Assembly (NCBI RefSeq): GCF_900106665.1
Contig: NZ_FNNA01000001.1
Span: 682,001 to 746,000 of the forward strand
From: Paracoccus sanguinis
GTDB taxonomy: Bacteria; Pseudomonadota; Alphaproteobacteria; Rhodobacterales; Rhodobacteraceae
Length of the DNA stretch: 64,000 nt
Reading direction: 5' to 3'
Below, one piece after another: positions 15,692 to 24,154 of the stretch. Under the pieces are notes generated by a model. It was given only the letters and a program-made list of their open reading frames with translations, ran no database searches and was not told the DNA's origin. Within the stretch, counting starts at the first letter, position 1. Every line of letters starts with the position of its first letter. The position numbers and the translations under genes are program-made.

Positions 15692-16642
15692 ATGTCTCTG
15701 AACAACCGCACCGCTGGCGTCGTCGACGCCGTCCTGTCCACCCACGCCCGTGGCTACCGCAACCTCGAGTTCGTCTCGCCCGCCCTGTTCCCGCGGGTGC
15801 CCGTTCCGAGCCGCAACATGCGGGTGATCCGTTTCGGCAAGGAAGGGTTCCGCATGATCTCGACCCGGCGCGCGCCGGGCTCGAACGTGAAGCGTGTCCA
15901 GTACGGCTACGCCTCGGACCCGATCAGCCTGGTCCAGGACGCCCTGGAGGGCGTGGTGCCGGTCGAACACCAGCAGGAAGCGGAGGGTGCGCCCGGCGTC
16001 GACCTCGGGGCCGGTGCCATCGACATGGTGATGGGGATGGTCGACCTCGGTCTCGAGTATGAGGCCGCGCGCCTCGCCCGGGACACCGCGACCTATGGCG
16101 TCAACAACCGCGTGGCGCTCGCCGGCGGCTCGCGCTGGACGTCGCCGACGTCGAAGCCGCTGTCGGACATCCGCGGCGCCCGCGAGGTGATCCGCCGCAG
16201 CATCGGCCGGTACCCCAACGTGCTGCAGCTCGGCCCGAGTGCGGCGAACGCGCTGACGGATCATCCGTCCGTGCGCGAGCAGTTCAAGTACACGACGAAG
16301 GAGAGCATCACCGTCGACATGCTCGCCGCCTACTTCGACGTGGAAAAGGTCGTGGTGGGCAAGGGCGTCTACCTGCCCGAGACCGCCGCGGACACCGACG
16401 CCGCGACCGACATCTGGGGCGACGACGCGATCCTCGCCTATGTCCCCCAGCAGGGCCAGGCGTATGGCGCGCCCTCGTTCGGCTACACCTACGAGCTCGA
16501 GGGCTACCCGCAGGTCGAGCAGCCCTACTACGACCGCCCCACCAAGTCGTGGATCTACCCGACCACGGTCGAGCGCCGTCCCTACGTCGTCGGCGCCGAT
16601 GCCGGGTTCCTGTTCCAGGCCGCCGGCGGCCCGGCGGCTTGA
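15692..16642 (+). CDS. Major capsid protein
   Basis: A 316-residue protein in the major-head position, following the decoration gene by 13 bp. Its features fit the HK97-fold capsid of Mu/RcapMu-like phages: N-terminal AVLSTHARGYRNLEFVSPAL, then ALFPRVPVP, a helix EYEAARLARDTATYGVNN, and SIGRYPNVLQLGPSAANALT followed by VDMLAAYFDVEKVVVGKGVY, as in encapsulin-like capsids. The C-terminal beta region ends VVGADAGFLFQAAGG. It forms the icosahedral shell after scaffold removal. Confidence 0.85.
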   Translation: MSLNNRTAGVVDAVLSTHARGYRNLEFVSPALFPRVPVPSRNMRVIRFGKEGFRMISTRRAPGSNVKRVQYGYASDPISLVQDALEGVVPVEHQQEAEGAPGVDLGAGAIDMVMGMVDLGLEYEAARLARDTATYGVNNRVALAGGSRWTSPTSKPLSDIRGAREVIRRSIGRYPNVLQLGPSAANALTDHPSVREQFKYTTKESITVDMLAAYFDVEKVVVGKGVYLPETAADTDAATDIWGDDAILAYVPQQGQAYGAPSFGYTYELEGYPQVEQPYYDRPTKSWIYPTTVERRPYVVGADAGFLFQAAGGPAA

Positions 16643-16653
16643 TCGGAGGGACG

Positions 16654-17100
16654 ATGATGCCGCACCGCAAGACCACCGTGACGCTGACCGGGCCGGCCCG
16701 GATCGACGGCCAGGACATGAAGAAGGGCGACCAGGTCGAGGTCACGATCGGCGTGGCGCTCCAGCTCGTCGAGCTGGGCGCGCTCGCCGCCCTCCCCGAG
16801 GTGGAGCTGCCCGGCCCCGCCTCGGACGAGGACCAGGCGCTTCATGAGAAGGCGCTGGCGATGGCCGAGACGATGGTCGGGCAGAAGGTCGCCGAAGCGC
16901 TCGCCGAGACCGCCGCCGAGCTGGCTAACGAACGGCGCCGCGCTGACGATCTCGGGCTCAAGCTGGCTGAAGCGCAGGCCGAACGGGACAGCCTGCGCGC
17001 GCAACTGGCCGTCGCGACCGCTCCGAAGGCCGACAAGGACACCGCCGAGCACGCTGGCGGTGAGGTCAGCGACACCGCGCCGAAGAAGCGTGGCAAGTGA
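16654..17100 (+). CDS. Head-associated coiled-coil protein
   Basis: A 148-residue protein directly after the capsid gene. Residues 5-50 are a small beta domain (TTVTLTGPARIDGQDMKKGD), and residues 60-125 a charged coiled coil (NERRRADDLGLKLAEAQAER); the tail is Lys-rich (APKKRGK). SD GGAGG (16645-16649) fits ATG 16654 or, with better spacing, ATG 16657. Genes of this position in Mu-like phages are small head or connector proteins of unknown role. A strong hairpin follows. Confidence 0.65.
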   Translation: MMPHRKTTVTLTGPARIDGQDMKKGDQVEVTIGVALQLVELGALAALPEVELPGPASDEDQALHEKALAMAETMVGQKVAEALAETAAELANERRRADDLGLKLAEAQAERDSLRAQLAVATAPKADKDTAEHAGGEVSDTAPKKRGK

Positions 17101-17107
17101 CCGACCC

Positions 17108-17133
17108 GGCCGGGCGGTGGCACCCGCCCGGCC
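17108..17133 (+). terminator. 10-bp-stem hairpin before acb2-like gene
   Basis: A perfect 10-bp inverted repeat (GGCCGGGCGG / CCGCCCGGCC) with loop TGGCAC lies in the 67-bp gap after 17100. There is no U-tract. It may reduce read-through from the abundant capsid mRNA into the next gene. Confidence 0.5.
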
Positions 17134-17167
17134 AATCCCTCCCAACTGCCACAGAATGGAGCGCATC

Positions 17168-17401
17168 ATGGCACCGATCCCTGGATATCGCCCCCTCAGC
17201 GAAGATGCGCAGGAGCGCATGGCTGCAAACAAGCGGATGGAGGAAGACGTCCTGCGCCAGCTGGACCTGCTTGCCCAAAGCGGCGTCGTCGATCAGCGCT
17301 GGCTCGCGATCGGCCGCACGCAGATCGAGCAGGGCTTCATGGCGGTGAACCGCGCCGTCGCGCGCCCTCAGCGCTTGAGCGACGCCGAGCTGGGCGGCTG
17401 A
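17168..17401 (+). CDS. acb2: Acb2/Tad1-hairpin-domain protein (anti-CBASS cyclic-nucleotide sponge)
   Basis: A 77-residue helical protein. It begins GYRPLSEDAQERMAANKRM and contains the signature of the Acb2 (DUF7681) family: DQRWLAIGRTQIEQGFMAVN, then RAVARP. Acb2 proteins form hexamers that bind and hide CBASS cyclic dinucleotides and trinucleotides, blocking abortive infection; the related Tad1 binds Thoeris signals. ATG 17168 is chosen because GGAG (17158-17161) is correctly spaced; ATG 17156 is possible but its Shine-Dalgarno is missing. It sits within the structural operon, as in some Pseudomonas phages, so it would be made late. Ligand range is unknown. Confidence 0.8.
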   Translation: MAPIPGYRPLSEDAQERMAANKRMEEDVLRQLDLLAQSGVVDQRWLAIGRTQIEQGFMAVNRAVARPQRLSDAELGG

Positions 17402-17404
17402 TCC

Positions 17405-17830
17405 GTGCCTTACGCCACCCTCGAGGATCTGATCGAACGCGCCGGCATGGACGAGATCGTCCAGGTCGCCGACCGTGATGGCGACCTGATCCCCGACCCC
17501 GAGGTCATCGGGGCGGCGCTGACGCACGCCGACAACCTCGCGAACGGCTATCTGGCCGGCCGGTACACGCTGCCCTTCTCGACGGTGCCGGACCTGCTGC
17601 GCACCTGGGCCACGGCGATCGCGCGCTATCACCTCCACCGCGACGGTCCCCCCGAGTACGTCACCGCAGACTACAAGGACGCTCTCGCCGGGCTGCGGGA
17701 CGTCCAGCGCGGCGCGATCAGCCTTCCGCTGCCCTCGGGTGGCGAACCAGCCGCCACCTCGGCCGGGGATCATCTCTCGGCCTCGCCCCGACAGGTGTTC
17801 ACCGACGATTTCCTGCGGGGCTGGCGATGA
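17405..17830 (+). CDS. Head-tail connector protein, DUF1320 (Mu gp36-like)
   Basis: A 141-residue protein matching DUF1320: YATLEDLIERAGMDEIVQVA at the N-terminus, then DADNLANGY-like helix HADNLANGYLAGRYTLPFS, and a helix with TWATAIARYHLHRDGPPEYV. Mu gp36 is a connector-region protein at the head-tail interface. It uses a GTG start 3 bp after the previous stop, and overlaps the following gene by ATGA. Confidence 0.85.
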   Translation: MPYATLEDLIERAGMDEIVQVADRDGDLIPDPEVIGAALTHADNLANGYLAGRYTLPFSTVPDLLRTWATAIARYHLHRDGPPEYVTADYKDALAGLRDVQRGAISLPLPSGGEPAATSAGDHLSASPRQVFTDDFLRGWR

Positions 17831-18255
17831 TCGGGGTGATCGGTGCCTGGCTGGCCGAGGTCTGCCCGTCCGTCACCGACGTGAAGACGGCCGAGGACCT
17901 CGATCTGCTGGAAAAGGCGACTGCCGCCTTGCATGGCACCGTCTTCGTCATCCCCTACCGCGAGCGTGCGGCCGAGGCGCAGCTGATCACGGGCATGCAT
18001 CGCCAGCTGGTGGTGGTGCAGTTCCTGACCGCGTTCATCGTCCGCCGCCACGGCGACGCTCTGGGCGCGCAGCGCGCCGCCGAGTTCGACGGCATCAAGG
18101 CCGAGATCGAAGCCGCGCTGGCCGGCTGGGAGCCTGCCCCCGGCTTCGGCCCCTGCGAGCTCGTCGGGGGCGAGGGCTCGCCGCTGGGCAACGGCGTCAG
18201 CGTCTACGTCCAGACCTGGGAAACGACCCGCTATCTGCAAGGAGTGCAGCGATGA
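17827..18255 (+). CDS. Tail terminator-like protein (Mu gp37 position)
   Basis: A 142-residue alpha/beta protein starting in an ATGA overlap with the DUF1320 gene. It has a helix-strand order (EDLDLLEKATAALHGTVFVI, later HRQLVVVQFLTAFIVRRHGD) and a C-terminal strand with VYVQTWETTRYL, resembling tail terminator or gp37-type neck proteins that cap the tail tube. The family assignment rests on position and fold pattern. The next start lies inside its stop codon. Confidence 0.65.
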   Translation: MIGVIGAWLAEVCPSVTDVKTAEDLDLLEKATAALHGTVFVIPYRERAAEAQLITGMHRQLVVVQFLTAFIVRRHGDALGAQRAAEFDGIKAEIEAALAGWEPAPGFGPCELVGGEGSPLGNGVSVYVQTWETTRYLQGVQR

Positions 18256-18446
18256 ACGACCTCCCCACCACCGGCGGCCGCTGGCTGATGACCAAGTCGG
18301 GACAGCTGCGGCGCTATCCCGACACCGACAGTGACGATGCCGGCGAAAGCGAGCCGCCGGCCGATGACGAGACCGCGCCCGAGGCGCCGGCACCGGAAAC
18401 CCCCGCTGGGGCTGATGTCCCCGCGAAGAGCAAAGGGAAACCCTGA
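18252..18446 (+). CDS. Small acidic protein at Mu gp38 position
   Basis: A 64-residue protein beginning at ATG 18252 in an ATGA overlap; the frame is open upstream but the overlap and size suit gp38-like small proteins that precede the tail tube or sheath gene. Residues 7-22 (GGRWLMTKSGQLRRYP) may form a small beta unit, and the rest is acidic and Pro-rich. No function known. Confidence 0.55.
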   Translation: MNDLPTTGGRWLMTKSGQLRRYPDTDSDDAGESEPPADDETAPEAPAPETPAGADVPAKSKGKP

Positions 18447-19372
18447 TGGGCATCCGTCTGAAGAACAAGCTGGCGATCCTCGTCAAGCGCGAGACCACCT
18501 ATGGCACCAGCGCGGCGCCGGCGGCCGCTGACGCGGTGCTGGTCACGAACCCCCAGCTGAACATCCTCGAAGCCGAGGAGGTCAGCCGCGACCTGATCCT
18601 GCCCTACCTCGGCAACCAGGGCGTCGTCCTCACCGGGAAGCATGCCACCATCGAGTTCGAGGTGGAGGTGGCCGGGGCGGGCGCCGCCGGCACCGTCCCG
18701 AAGTACGGCACGCTGCTGCGCGTCTGCGGGATGGCCGAGACCGTGTCGGCCGGCGTGAGCGTGTCCTACACGATCGTCGAGACCGGGGTCGAAAGCGCGA
18801 CGCTCCACTTCAACAACGACGGCGTCCAGCATGTGATGCTCGGCTGCCGGGGCACCTTCACGGTGAACTTCGCACCCAAGGCTCTGCCGCGGTTCCGCTT
18901 CAAGCTGACCGGCCTCTTCGGGACCGTCACCGATGCTGCCATGCCGACCGTGTCGCAGGCGGGCTGGACGGCGCCGCTCGAGGCATCGTCGGCCAACACG
19001 ACCTTCACGCTCCACGGCATCCCCGGCGTGGCCGAAAGCCTCTCGATCGACCTCGGCAACACCGTGGTGCCCCGCTTCCTGATCGGCTCCGAGAGCGTTC
19101 TGATCAGCGATCGCAAGACCGTCGGCCAGGCCGTGCTCGAGGCGCGGCTGATCGCCGAGGCCAACTGGATCGGCAAGGCCGTGAGCCGCGAGCGCGGTGC
19201 GATGGCGCTGATCCACGGCGGGGCCGCGGGGAACATCGTGGCGTTCAACGCCCCCGCCGTCGAGATCGGGCGGCCGACCCAGGGGGATACGGACGGGATC
19301 GCCAACTATTCGCTGCCGCTCAGCTTCGTCCCGGTCACGGGCCGCGACGAGCTGTCGATCGTGGTGCGGTGA
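18446..19372 (+). CDS. Phage tail tube (major tail) protein
   Basis: A 308-residue beta-rich protein of the phage tail-tube type found in siphophages: MGIRLKNKLAILVKRETTYG with GTSAAPAAADAVLV, then the ADIEFEVEVAG-like HATIEFEVEVAGAGAAG and TGLFGTVTDA. No sheath or baseplate genes are present, so the virion should have a long flexible tail. It starts in a 1-bp overlap with the small gene before it and precedes the chaperone pair, the universal order in long-tailed phages. Confidence 0.85.
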   Translation: MGIRLKNKLAILVKRETTYGTSAAPAAADAVLVTNPQLNILEAEEVSRDLILPYLGNQGVVLTGKHATIEFEVEVAGAGAAGTVPKYGTLLRVCGMAETVSAGVSVSYTIVETGVESATLHFNNDGVQHVMLGCRGTFTVNFAPKALPRFRFKLTGLFGTVTDAAMPTVSQAGWTAPLEASSANTTFTLHGIPGVAESLSIDLGNTVVPRFLIGSESVLISDRKTVGQAVLEARLIAEANWIGKAVSRERGAMALIHGGAAGNIVAFNAPAVEIGRPTQGDTDGIANYSLPLSFVPVTGRDELSIVVR

Positions 19373-19383
19373 GGGGGACGGCC

Positions 19384-19755
19384 ATGCGTTTCAAGCTCGC
19401 CGCGTCGTACCGCTACTGGTGGCCGGTCATCGTCCGCCTCCCCGACCCCGAGAACCCGGGTCAGTTCGTCGAGCAGGAGTTCAAGCTGGAGCTGGAACCC
19501 TTGTCGCGCGACGAGGCCCTCGCGTCCCAGGAGGCTCTGGTCAGGCTTCGGACCGACCGGGAGGTCATCGATCACGAGATCGACCAGACCCTCCGGGTGG
19601 TGCGGAACTGGGACGGGGTGGTCGACGAGCAGGGCACGGTGCCCTTCTCCGAAGACGCCATGCGGCAGGCGCTGCAGCACAGCTGGTTCCGCAACGCCGT
19701 CGCCCGGGCCATCGCCGACAGCCTCAACGGCGAGGCGGCGCGCTTGGGAAACTGA
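19384..19755 (+). CDS. Tail assembly chaperone, short form (lambda gpG-like)
   Basis: A 123-residue protein between tail tube and tape measure, the place of gpG. It starts MRFKLAASYRYWWPVIVRLP and has a helical C-terminal half (DAMRQALQHSWFRNAVARAI). A Gly/Lys-free end reads LGN just before TGA. GAGGGGG precedes ATG 19384. The final codons carry the slippery heptamer GGGAAAC, so part of the ribosomes should shift to make the longer GT form. The chaperones coat the tape measure during tail assembly. Confidence 0.8.
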   Translation: MRFKLAASYRYWWPVIVRLPDPENPGQFVEQEFKLELEPLSRDEALASQEALVRLRTDREVIDHEIDQTLRVVRNWDGVVDEQGTVPFSEDAMRQALQHSWFRNAVARAIADSLNGEAARLGN

Positions 19756-20126
19756 GAGCCGCCGCGCGGGCCTGGGCGCTCGCGCGGCTCGGCCAGACCG
19801 ACCGGGCGCGGCCAGCAACGGTCGATGACGACGTGGCCGCCCAGTTCGCGGCCCTCGGGGTGACGGTGGCGGCCGAGGCGCCGCGGGAAGACGAGGCGTT
19901 CGAGATCATGCAGGCCAATGCGGACACCATGCGGGCCTGGCTCGCCTGCGCCACCCAGTGGCGGTGCGCGGCCGGCATGGCCGGGCTGGTATGGCTGGGG
20001 CTCGACTACGCGGGGGTGAACGTCGTTCTCGCCCGCGGGAGGGTCGCCGAACCCGATGCCGTCTTCGCCGACCTTCAGCTCATGGAGGATGAGGCACTGG
20101 CCACGTTCGCGGAGGGCCGGGCATGA
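19384..20126 (+). CDS. Tail assembly chaperone, long -1 frameshift form (GT, DUF1799-like)
   Basis: After slipping at G-GGA-AAC (19746-19752) translation continues in the -1 frame as LRAAARAWALARLGQ and onward to 20126, adding 124 residues. This extension has THE DUF1799-like core MRAWLACATQWRCAAGMAGL followed by VWLGLDYAGVNVVL, as in gpT-type extensions. The T part lacks its own convincing start. Total length is about 247 residues. The extension ends in an ATGA overlap with the tape measure gene. Frameshifting is inferred from the signal; the reading frames fit exactly. Confidence 0.75.
19746..19788 (+). other. Programmed -1 ribosomal frameshift element
   Basis: The heptamer G-GGA-AAC (19746-19752) is in the zero frame directly before TGA. 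After an 8-nt spacer comes an 8-bp stem (GCCGCGCG 19761-19768 / CGCGCGGC 19781-19788) with a 12-nt loop. Slippery site, spacer and stem have the geometry of classical -1 frameshift signals; lambda uses GGGAAAG at the same gene. Confidence 0.8.
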
Positions 20127-23100
20127 CGCAGTCGCTCAACATCGCGATGGTGCTGCGGGCCGACGCCGGCCAGGCCAAGGGCACGCTGCAGGACTTCCAG
20201 ACGTCGCTGCAGAAGACGACGGCCGAGGCTGCGAAAGTCCGGTCGGCGCTCGATGCCGAGGCCGCGGCGATGCAGAAGGTGATCGACGGCGCGCTGCGGG
20301 CCACGGCGGCCAAGAAGGGGCTCGCCGTCGTCGACAGCGGCGCAGCGAGCGCTGCCCTGACGCGGGCTTTCCAGCAAACCGCCAGCACGGCGCGGATCTC
20401 GATCGGCGAAACGGCCACGGCCGTGCAGGCGGCCCGGGCCTCGCTCGACGGCTACGCCAAGTCCTTCGCGGGCGCGGGCGCCGCGATCGCCCAGACCGCG
20501 CAGGCGTCGGTCGCCTGGCGCGCGGCGATGGACGACATCCGGGCCAGCTTCAACCCGCTGTTCGGGGTGTCGCGCCAGTACGAGCAGCAGCTCGAGCGCA
20601 TCGCGGATGCCGAGCGGATGGGTGCGATCAGCGCCCGCGAGGCTGCCGCGGCGAGGCAGCACGCCGCGGCCCAGCTGGCTCCCGCCGCGCCTCTCGGCAG
20701 CGCGGCCGCTGGACAGATGCAGCGTGGCACCGGTGCGTGGGTCACCGGCAACCTCGCCGCTCAGGGCAACGACATCATGATGATGGCGATGGCCGGCCAG
20801 AGCCCGCTGATGCTGGCGCTGCAGCAGGGGACGCAGGTCAGCCAGGTGCTGAACGGGCTCGAGAAGGGCACCAGCATCACCCGCACGCTCGCCGCCGGGT
20901 TCATGTCGATGATCAACCCGGTCTCGCTGGTGACCATGGGCCTGATTGCACTGGGGGCGGTCGGGGTGCAGGCGCTGGCAGCGCTGATCCCCAAGTCGAA
21001 GTCGTTCGACGATGCGATGGGCGACCTGTCCGGCGCCGTCAGCGACTATGGCAAGCAGAGCAAGATCGCTCGAGCCTCCACTGAAGAACTCGCGGCGGAA
21101 TTCGGGAGTGCGGCAGGTGCAGCCCAAGGTCTTGCGCGCGCGATGGCTGATATCGACCGCCGCCGCGCAATGCGGGGGGCGGGTGATGCGGTCAACGCTC
21201 TGCAGAAGGAACAGGGCCTCTGGTTAGTCGATCCGACGTGGCGGAACGACGACCCCAACGCGAGCACGAACGCACAGCTGTACGACGCGCGCCGCGCGCG
21301 CGACCGCAAGAAGCTGCGGGGGGTGTTCGGGCTCGATGGGTCTTCGGGGTCGACCGCGCTGATCGACCCCGTCCTGGACGCGATGACCGGTCTCGACCGG
21401 GCCAAGACGATCGAGGCGCAGGTTGCAGCCGTCGAGCGGCTCAAGGCAGCGTGGGAGGCGGCTGCTGAAGCGCGAGGCGGGAGCAGCAAGGAAGAGGACG
21501 AGTTCCTTGCGAAGATCGTCGCTGCTGGACAGGAGCTGGCGAGGCTTAAGGGCCTGCAGGAAAACGCGGCGGGCAAGGTCGCTGCCGCCGCGATGGCGCG
21601 CGACCTCGAGCGACAGTCTGTTTTGCAGCTCACCATCCTGCAGTACGGCCAGGACAGCGCCCAGGTCCGGGCCGAGGAACTGCATCAGCAGCAGGAGCTG
21701 ACGGCCGAGAAGCTGCGTGGCTGGGGGATCGACCAGAACAGCGCCACCTGGCAGAAGATCATGGCCGGGATGCGAGACGACGCTGCGGCGCGCGAGCGCA
21801 GTATCGTGGACGATCGCGCCCGCGCCTATGACAACCAGATGGCGGCACTGGCGCTGGAGGCCCGGCTGATCGGCGCGACCACGGCTGAGCGGCTGCAAGC
21901 CAAAGCTGTGGCCGAGGCGCAACGTGACGCCGACGAAAAGTCCCTGTCGCCGCTCGAGCGCGCGCTGGAGGTCTGGCGCGCCATCACCCGCGCCACGGCC
22001 GAGGCGGCGAACGAGCGCGCCAAGGCCATCCACGATCTGCAGACCACGATCCTGACCGACGCGCTGGACGCCCAGATCGGCATGGCGCGCGATCCGCTGA
22101 CGAAAGCTGACCTGGAGGGTGAACGCGAACGCGTGCGCGTGATGCGTGAAACCAAGGATGCCACGCTTGCCGACGCCACCGCCAACGCCGCACGCGCGCG
22201 CAGCCTGACCGAGGCGATCAGCGCCGCGCGCGGCCAGATCGCCACCATCTCGGACGAGGTTGCCGTCCGCCAGCAGGTCGCGGCTCAGGTCGCCGCCGGC
22301 ACCCTTGCCGCGGGCGAGGCAAACGCGGCCATCCAGCGCGAGCTGCAGCTGCGGCCTCTGATCGCTGCCGCGGCCCGCGCCGAGGGCGACGAGAAGCGCC
22401 GCTTGACCGAGATCGTGACCGGCCTTCGCGTCGCCCACCAGCTTCAGGCGGCCGAGGAGCGGCGGCAGGCCCAGAACGACTATCTGCGCGGCGCAGCCGA
22501 GCGCGTGCAGCAGGCCCGCCTGGAACTGGCCCTGGTCGGCCAGACCGCCGCCGTCCGGGCCCGCGTCCTGGCGCTCGTGCAGGCCGAGCGGGACATCCGG
22601 GCGCAAGGGCTCACCGGCGCGGCGGCGGAAGAGGTGCGGACGAGCGCCCTCGAGCTCGTCGACCTGAACCGCCAGATCGATGCGCAGGCCGATGCCTGGG
22701 AGCGTGTGCAGGGCGCCGGCGAGGCGGCGATCGACGCGGTGCTCGACAAGCTCAAGGGCGGCGACGTGAAGGGCGCGGTCGCGGGCCTGCTGGATGAGCT
22801 GAACAAGGGCTTCTTCGACCTCGCCGTGCGCAACCCGCTTAAGAACATGCTGCTCGGGACCAACCTCGGCACCCTCGACGACGTCGGCGGCCTGGCCGGG
22901 ATCTGGGGACGGCTGACGGGGCGGACGCCGCTCGACCAGGACGCGGTGATCGGTGCGGCGACGCAGCCGGTGCAGGCGATGCAGATTGCAGCCGCGCAGG
23001 TGACCATCAACGCCGCGTCGCTGGGGCTCGGGGACGGCGCCGCGGGGCTGCTCGCCGGGTTGCCGGGCGCGACCGGTCTGCCCGGCGTGGCCAACGTGAA

Positions 23101-24154
23101 CGCGGCGCCGCTGACAACGGGGCGCGGCGTCGCCGGCGAAATCTGGAACTTCTTCGCGGCGAAGGGTCTGGCCCCGCACCAGATCGCCGCCATCGTCGGC
23201 CATGCCGGAGCCGAAAGCGGTTTCAATCCCGCAATCGCTGGAGACAACGGCAACGCGATCGGTCTGTGGCAGCACAATGGCCCGCGGATGCGAGGTCTGC
23301 TCGATGCGATTGGCGGCCGCGGAAACCTCGGGAACGTCACGGCTCAGGCAGAGTACGTGTGGCGCGAATTCATGGGCGCAGAGAATGGGGCATATCGTCG
23401 GCTGATGGCTGCGCCCGACCTGCGGGCCGCCACCTGGGCGATGCAGGGGTTCGAGCGCCCCTCGGGCTACAACCAGAACGTCATGGGCTCGGGGATGCAC
23501 TGGGAGAAGCGCCTCGCTGGGGCCGAGCAGGCGCTGGCGACCTTTGGCAGCGCGGCCCAGGCGGCGGCCACGCCGGTGGGCCAGATGGGACAGTCCGCGC
23601 AGAACGCCACTGGCCAGATGGGCGATCTCGCCTCGGGCATGGGCCAGTTCGGCGGCGCCCTTCAGCAGATCCTCGGCGCGGCCCTCTCGGGCAACAAGGG
23701 CGGCGCGTTGGGAGGCCTGGTCAATCTCGGACTGGGGCTGCTGACGCAGGGCATGAACGCGGCCGCGCCCGGCTTCGCCCGGGGCGGCCCCACGGGCGGC
23801 ACCGACCCGTCGCGCGTCGCCGGCGTCGTGCACGAGCAGGAGTACGTCTTCTCCGCTGCATCGGTCCGCCGCATCGGCGCGCGGAACCTCGACGCCCTGC
23901 ACCGGGGCAGCTTGCGCGGCTTCGCGTCGGGCGGCTTTGTCGGCCCCGGGCCGATGACCGGCTCCGCGGCGGGCGGGCCGGCCGCTGGCGGCAACGTCAC
24001 CTTCGCGCCCAGCTTCGATCTGCGCGGCGCCAACGATCCCGCCGAGGTGGAGCGCGCGGCGCGCCGCGGCATGGCGGCGGCGCTCGAGGACTATGACCGG
24101 TTCCGAATGCCGGGCCGCGTCACGGAACTCCTGGCCGATCGGAGGGTGCGCTGA
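20123..24154 (+). CDS. Tail tape measure protein with phage tail lysozyme domain
   Basis: A 1343-residue protein, the longest helical protein of the tail module. It has Ala/Gln/Glu-rich coiled coils through residues 20-950 and hydrophobic stretches near 255-300 (FMSMINPVSLVTMGLIALGA) that may enter the membrane during DNA ejection. Residues about 1000-1140 resemble the phage tail lysozyme domain: GEIWNFFAAKGLAPHQIAAI, GHAGAESGFNP with the catalytic-type Glu, and AIGLWQHNG. It sets tail length and probably opens peptidoglycan at entry. It starts in an ATGA overlap with the chaperone frame and ends 1 bp into the next gene. Confidence 0.9.
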   Translation: MTQSLNIAMVLRADAGQAKGTLQDFQTSLQKTTAEAAKVRSALDAEAAAMQKVIDGALRATAAKKGLAVVDSGAASAALTRAFQQTASTARISIGETATAVQAARASLDGYAKSFAGAGAAIAQTAQASVAWRAAMDDIRASFNPLFGVSRQYEQQLERIADAERMGAISAREAAAARQHAAAQLAPAAPLGSAAAGQMQRGTGAWVTGNLAAQGNDIMMMAMAGQSPLMLALQQGTQVSQVLNGLEKGTSITRTLAAGFMSMINPVSLVTMGLIALGAVGVQALAALIPKSKSFDDAMGDLSGAVSDYGKQSKIARASTEELAAEFGSAAGAAQGLARAMADIDRRRAMRGAGDAVNALQKEQGLWLVDPTWRNDDPNASTNAQLYDARRARDRKKLRGVFGLDGSSGSTALIDPVLDAMTGLDRAKTIEAQVAAVERLKAAWEAAAEARGGSSKEEDEFLAKIVAAGQELARLKGLQENAAGKVAAAAMARDLERQSVLQLTILQYGQDSAQVRAEELHQQQELTAEKLRGWGIDQNSATWQKIMAGMRDDAAARERSIVDDRARAYDNQMAALALEARLIGATTAERLQAKAVAEAQRDADEKSLSPLERALEVWRAITRATAEAANERAKAIHDLQTTILTDALDAQIGMARDPLTKADLEGERERVRVMRETKDATLADATANAARARSLTEAISAARGQIATISDEVAVRQQVAAQVAAGTLAAGEANAAIQRELQLRPLIAAAARAEGDEKRRLTEIVTGLRVAHQLQAAEERRQAQNDYLRGAAERVQQARLELALVGQTAAVRARVLALVQAERDIRAQGLTGAAAEEVRTSALELVDLNRQIDAQADAWERVQGAGEAAIDAVLDKLKGGDVKGAVAGLLDELNKGFFDLAVRNPLKNMLLGTNLGTLDDVGGLAGIWGRLTGRTPLDQDAVIGAATQPVQAMQIAAAQVTINAASLGLGDGAAGLLAGLPGATGLPGVANVNAAPLTTGRGVAGEIWNFFAAKGLAPHQIAAIVGHAGAESGFNPAIAGDNGNAIGLWQHNGPRMRGLLDAIGGRGNLGNVTAQAEYVWREFMGAENGAYRRLMAAPDLRAATWAMQGFERPSGYNQNVMGSGMHWEKRLAGAEQALATFGSAAQAAATPVGQMGQSAQNATGQMGDLASGMGQFGGALQQILGAALSGNKGGALGGLVNLGLGLLTQGMNAAAPGFARGGPTGGTDPSRVAGVVHEQEYVFSAASVRRIGARNLDALHRGSLRGFASGGFVGPGPMTGSAAGGPAAGGNVTFAPSFDLRGANDPAEVERAARRGMAAALEDYDRFRMPGRVTELLADRRVR

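Noticed and set aside
17156..17167. ATG 17156 as start of the Acb2-like gene
   Set aside because: It lacks a Shine-Dalgarno, while GGAG within this segment is ideally placed for ATG 17168.
19755..20126. Separate gene for the T-like tail chaperone part
   Set aside because: No ribosome site or suitable start lies at its beginning, while a full -1 frameshift signal joins it to the upstream chaperone.
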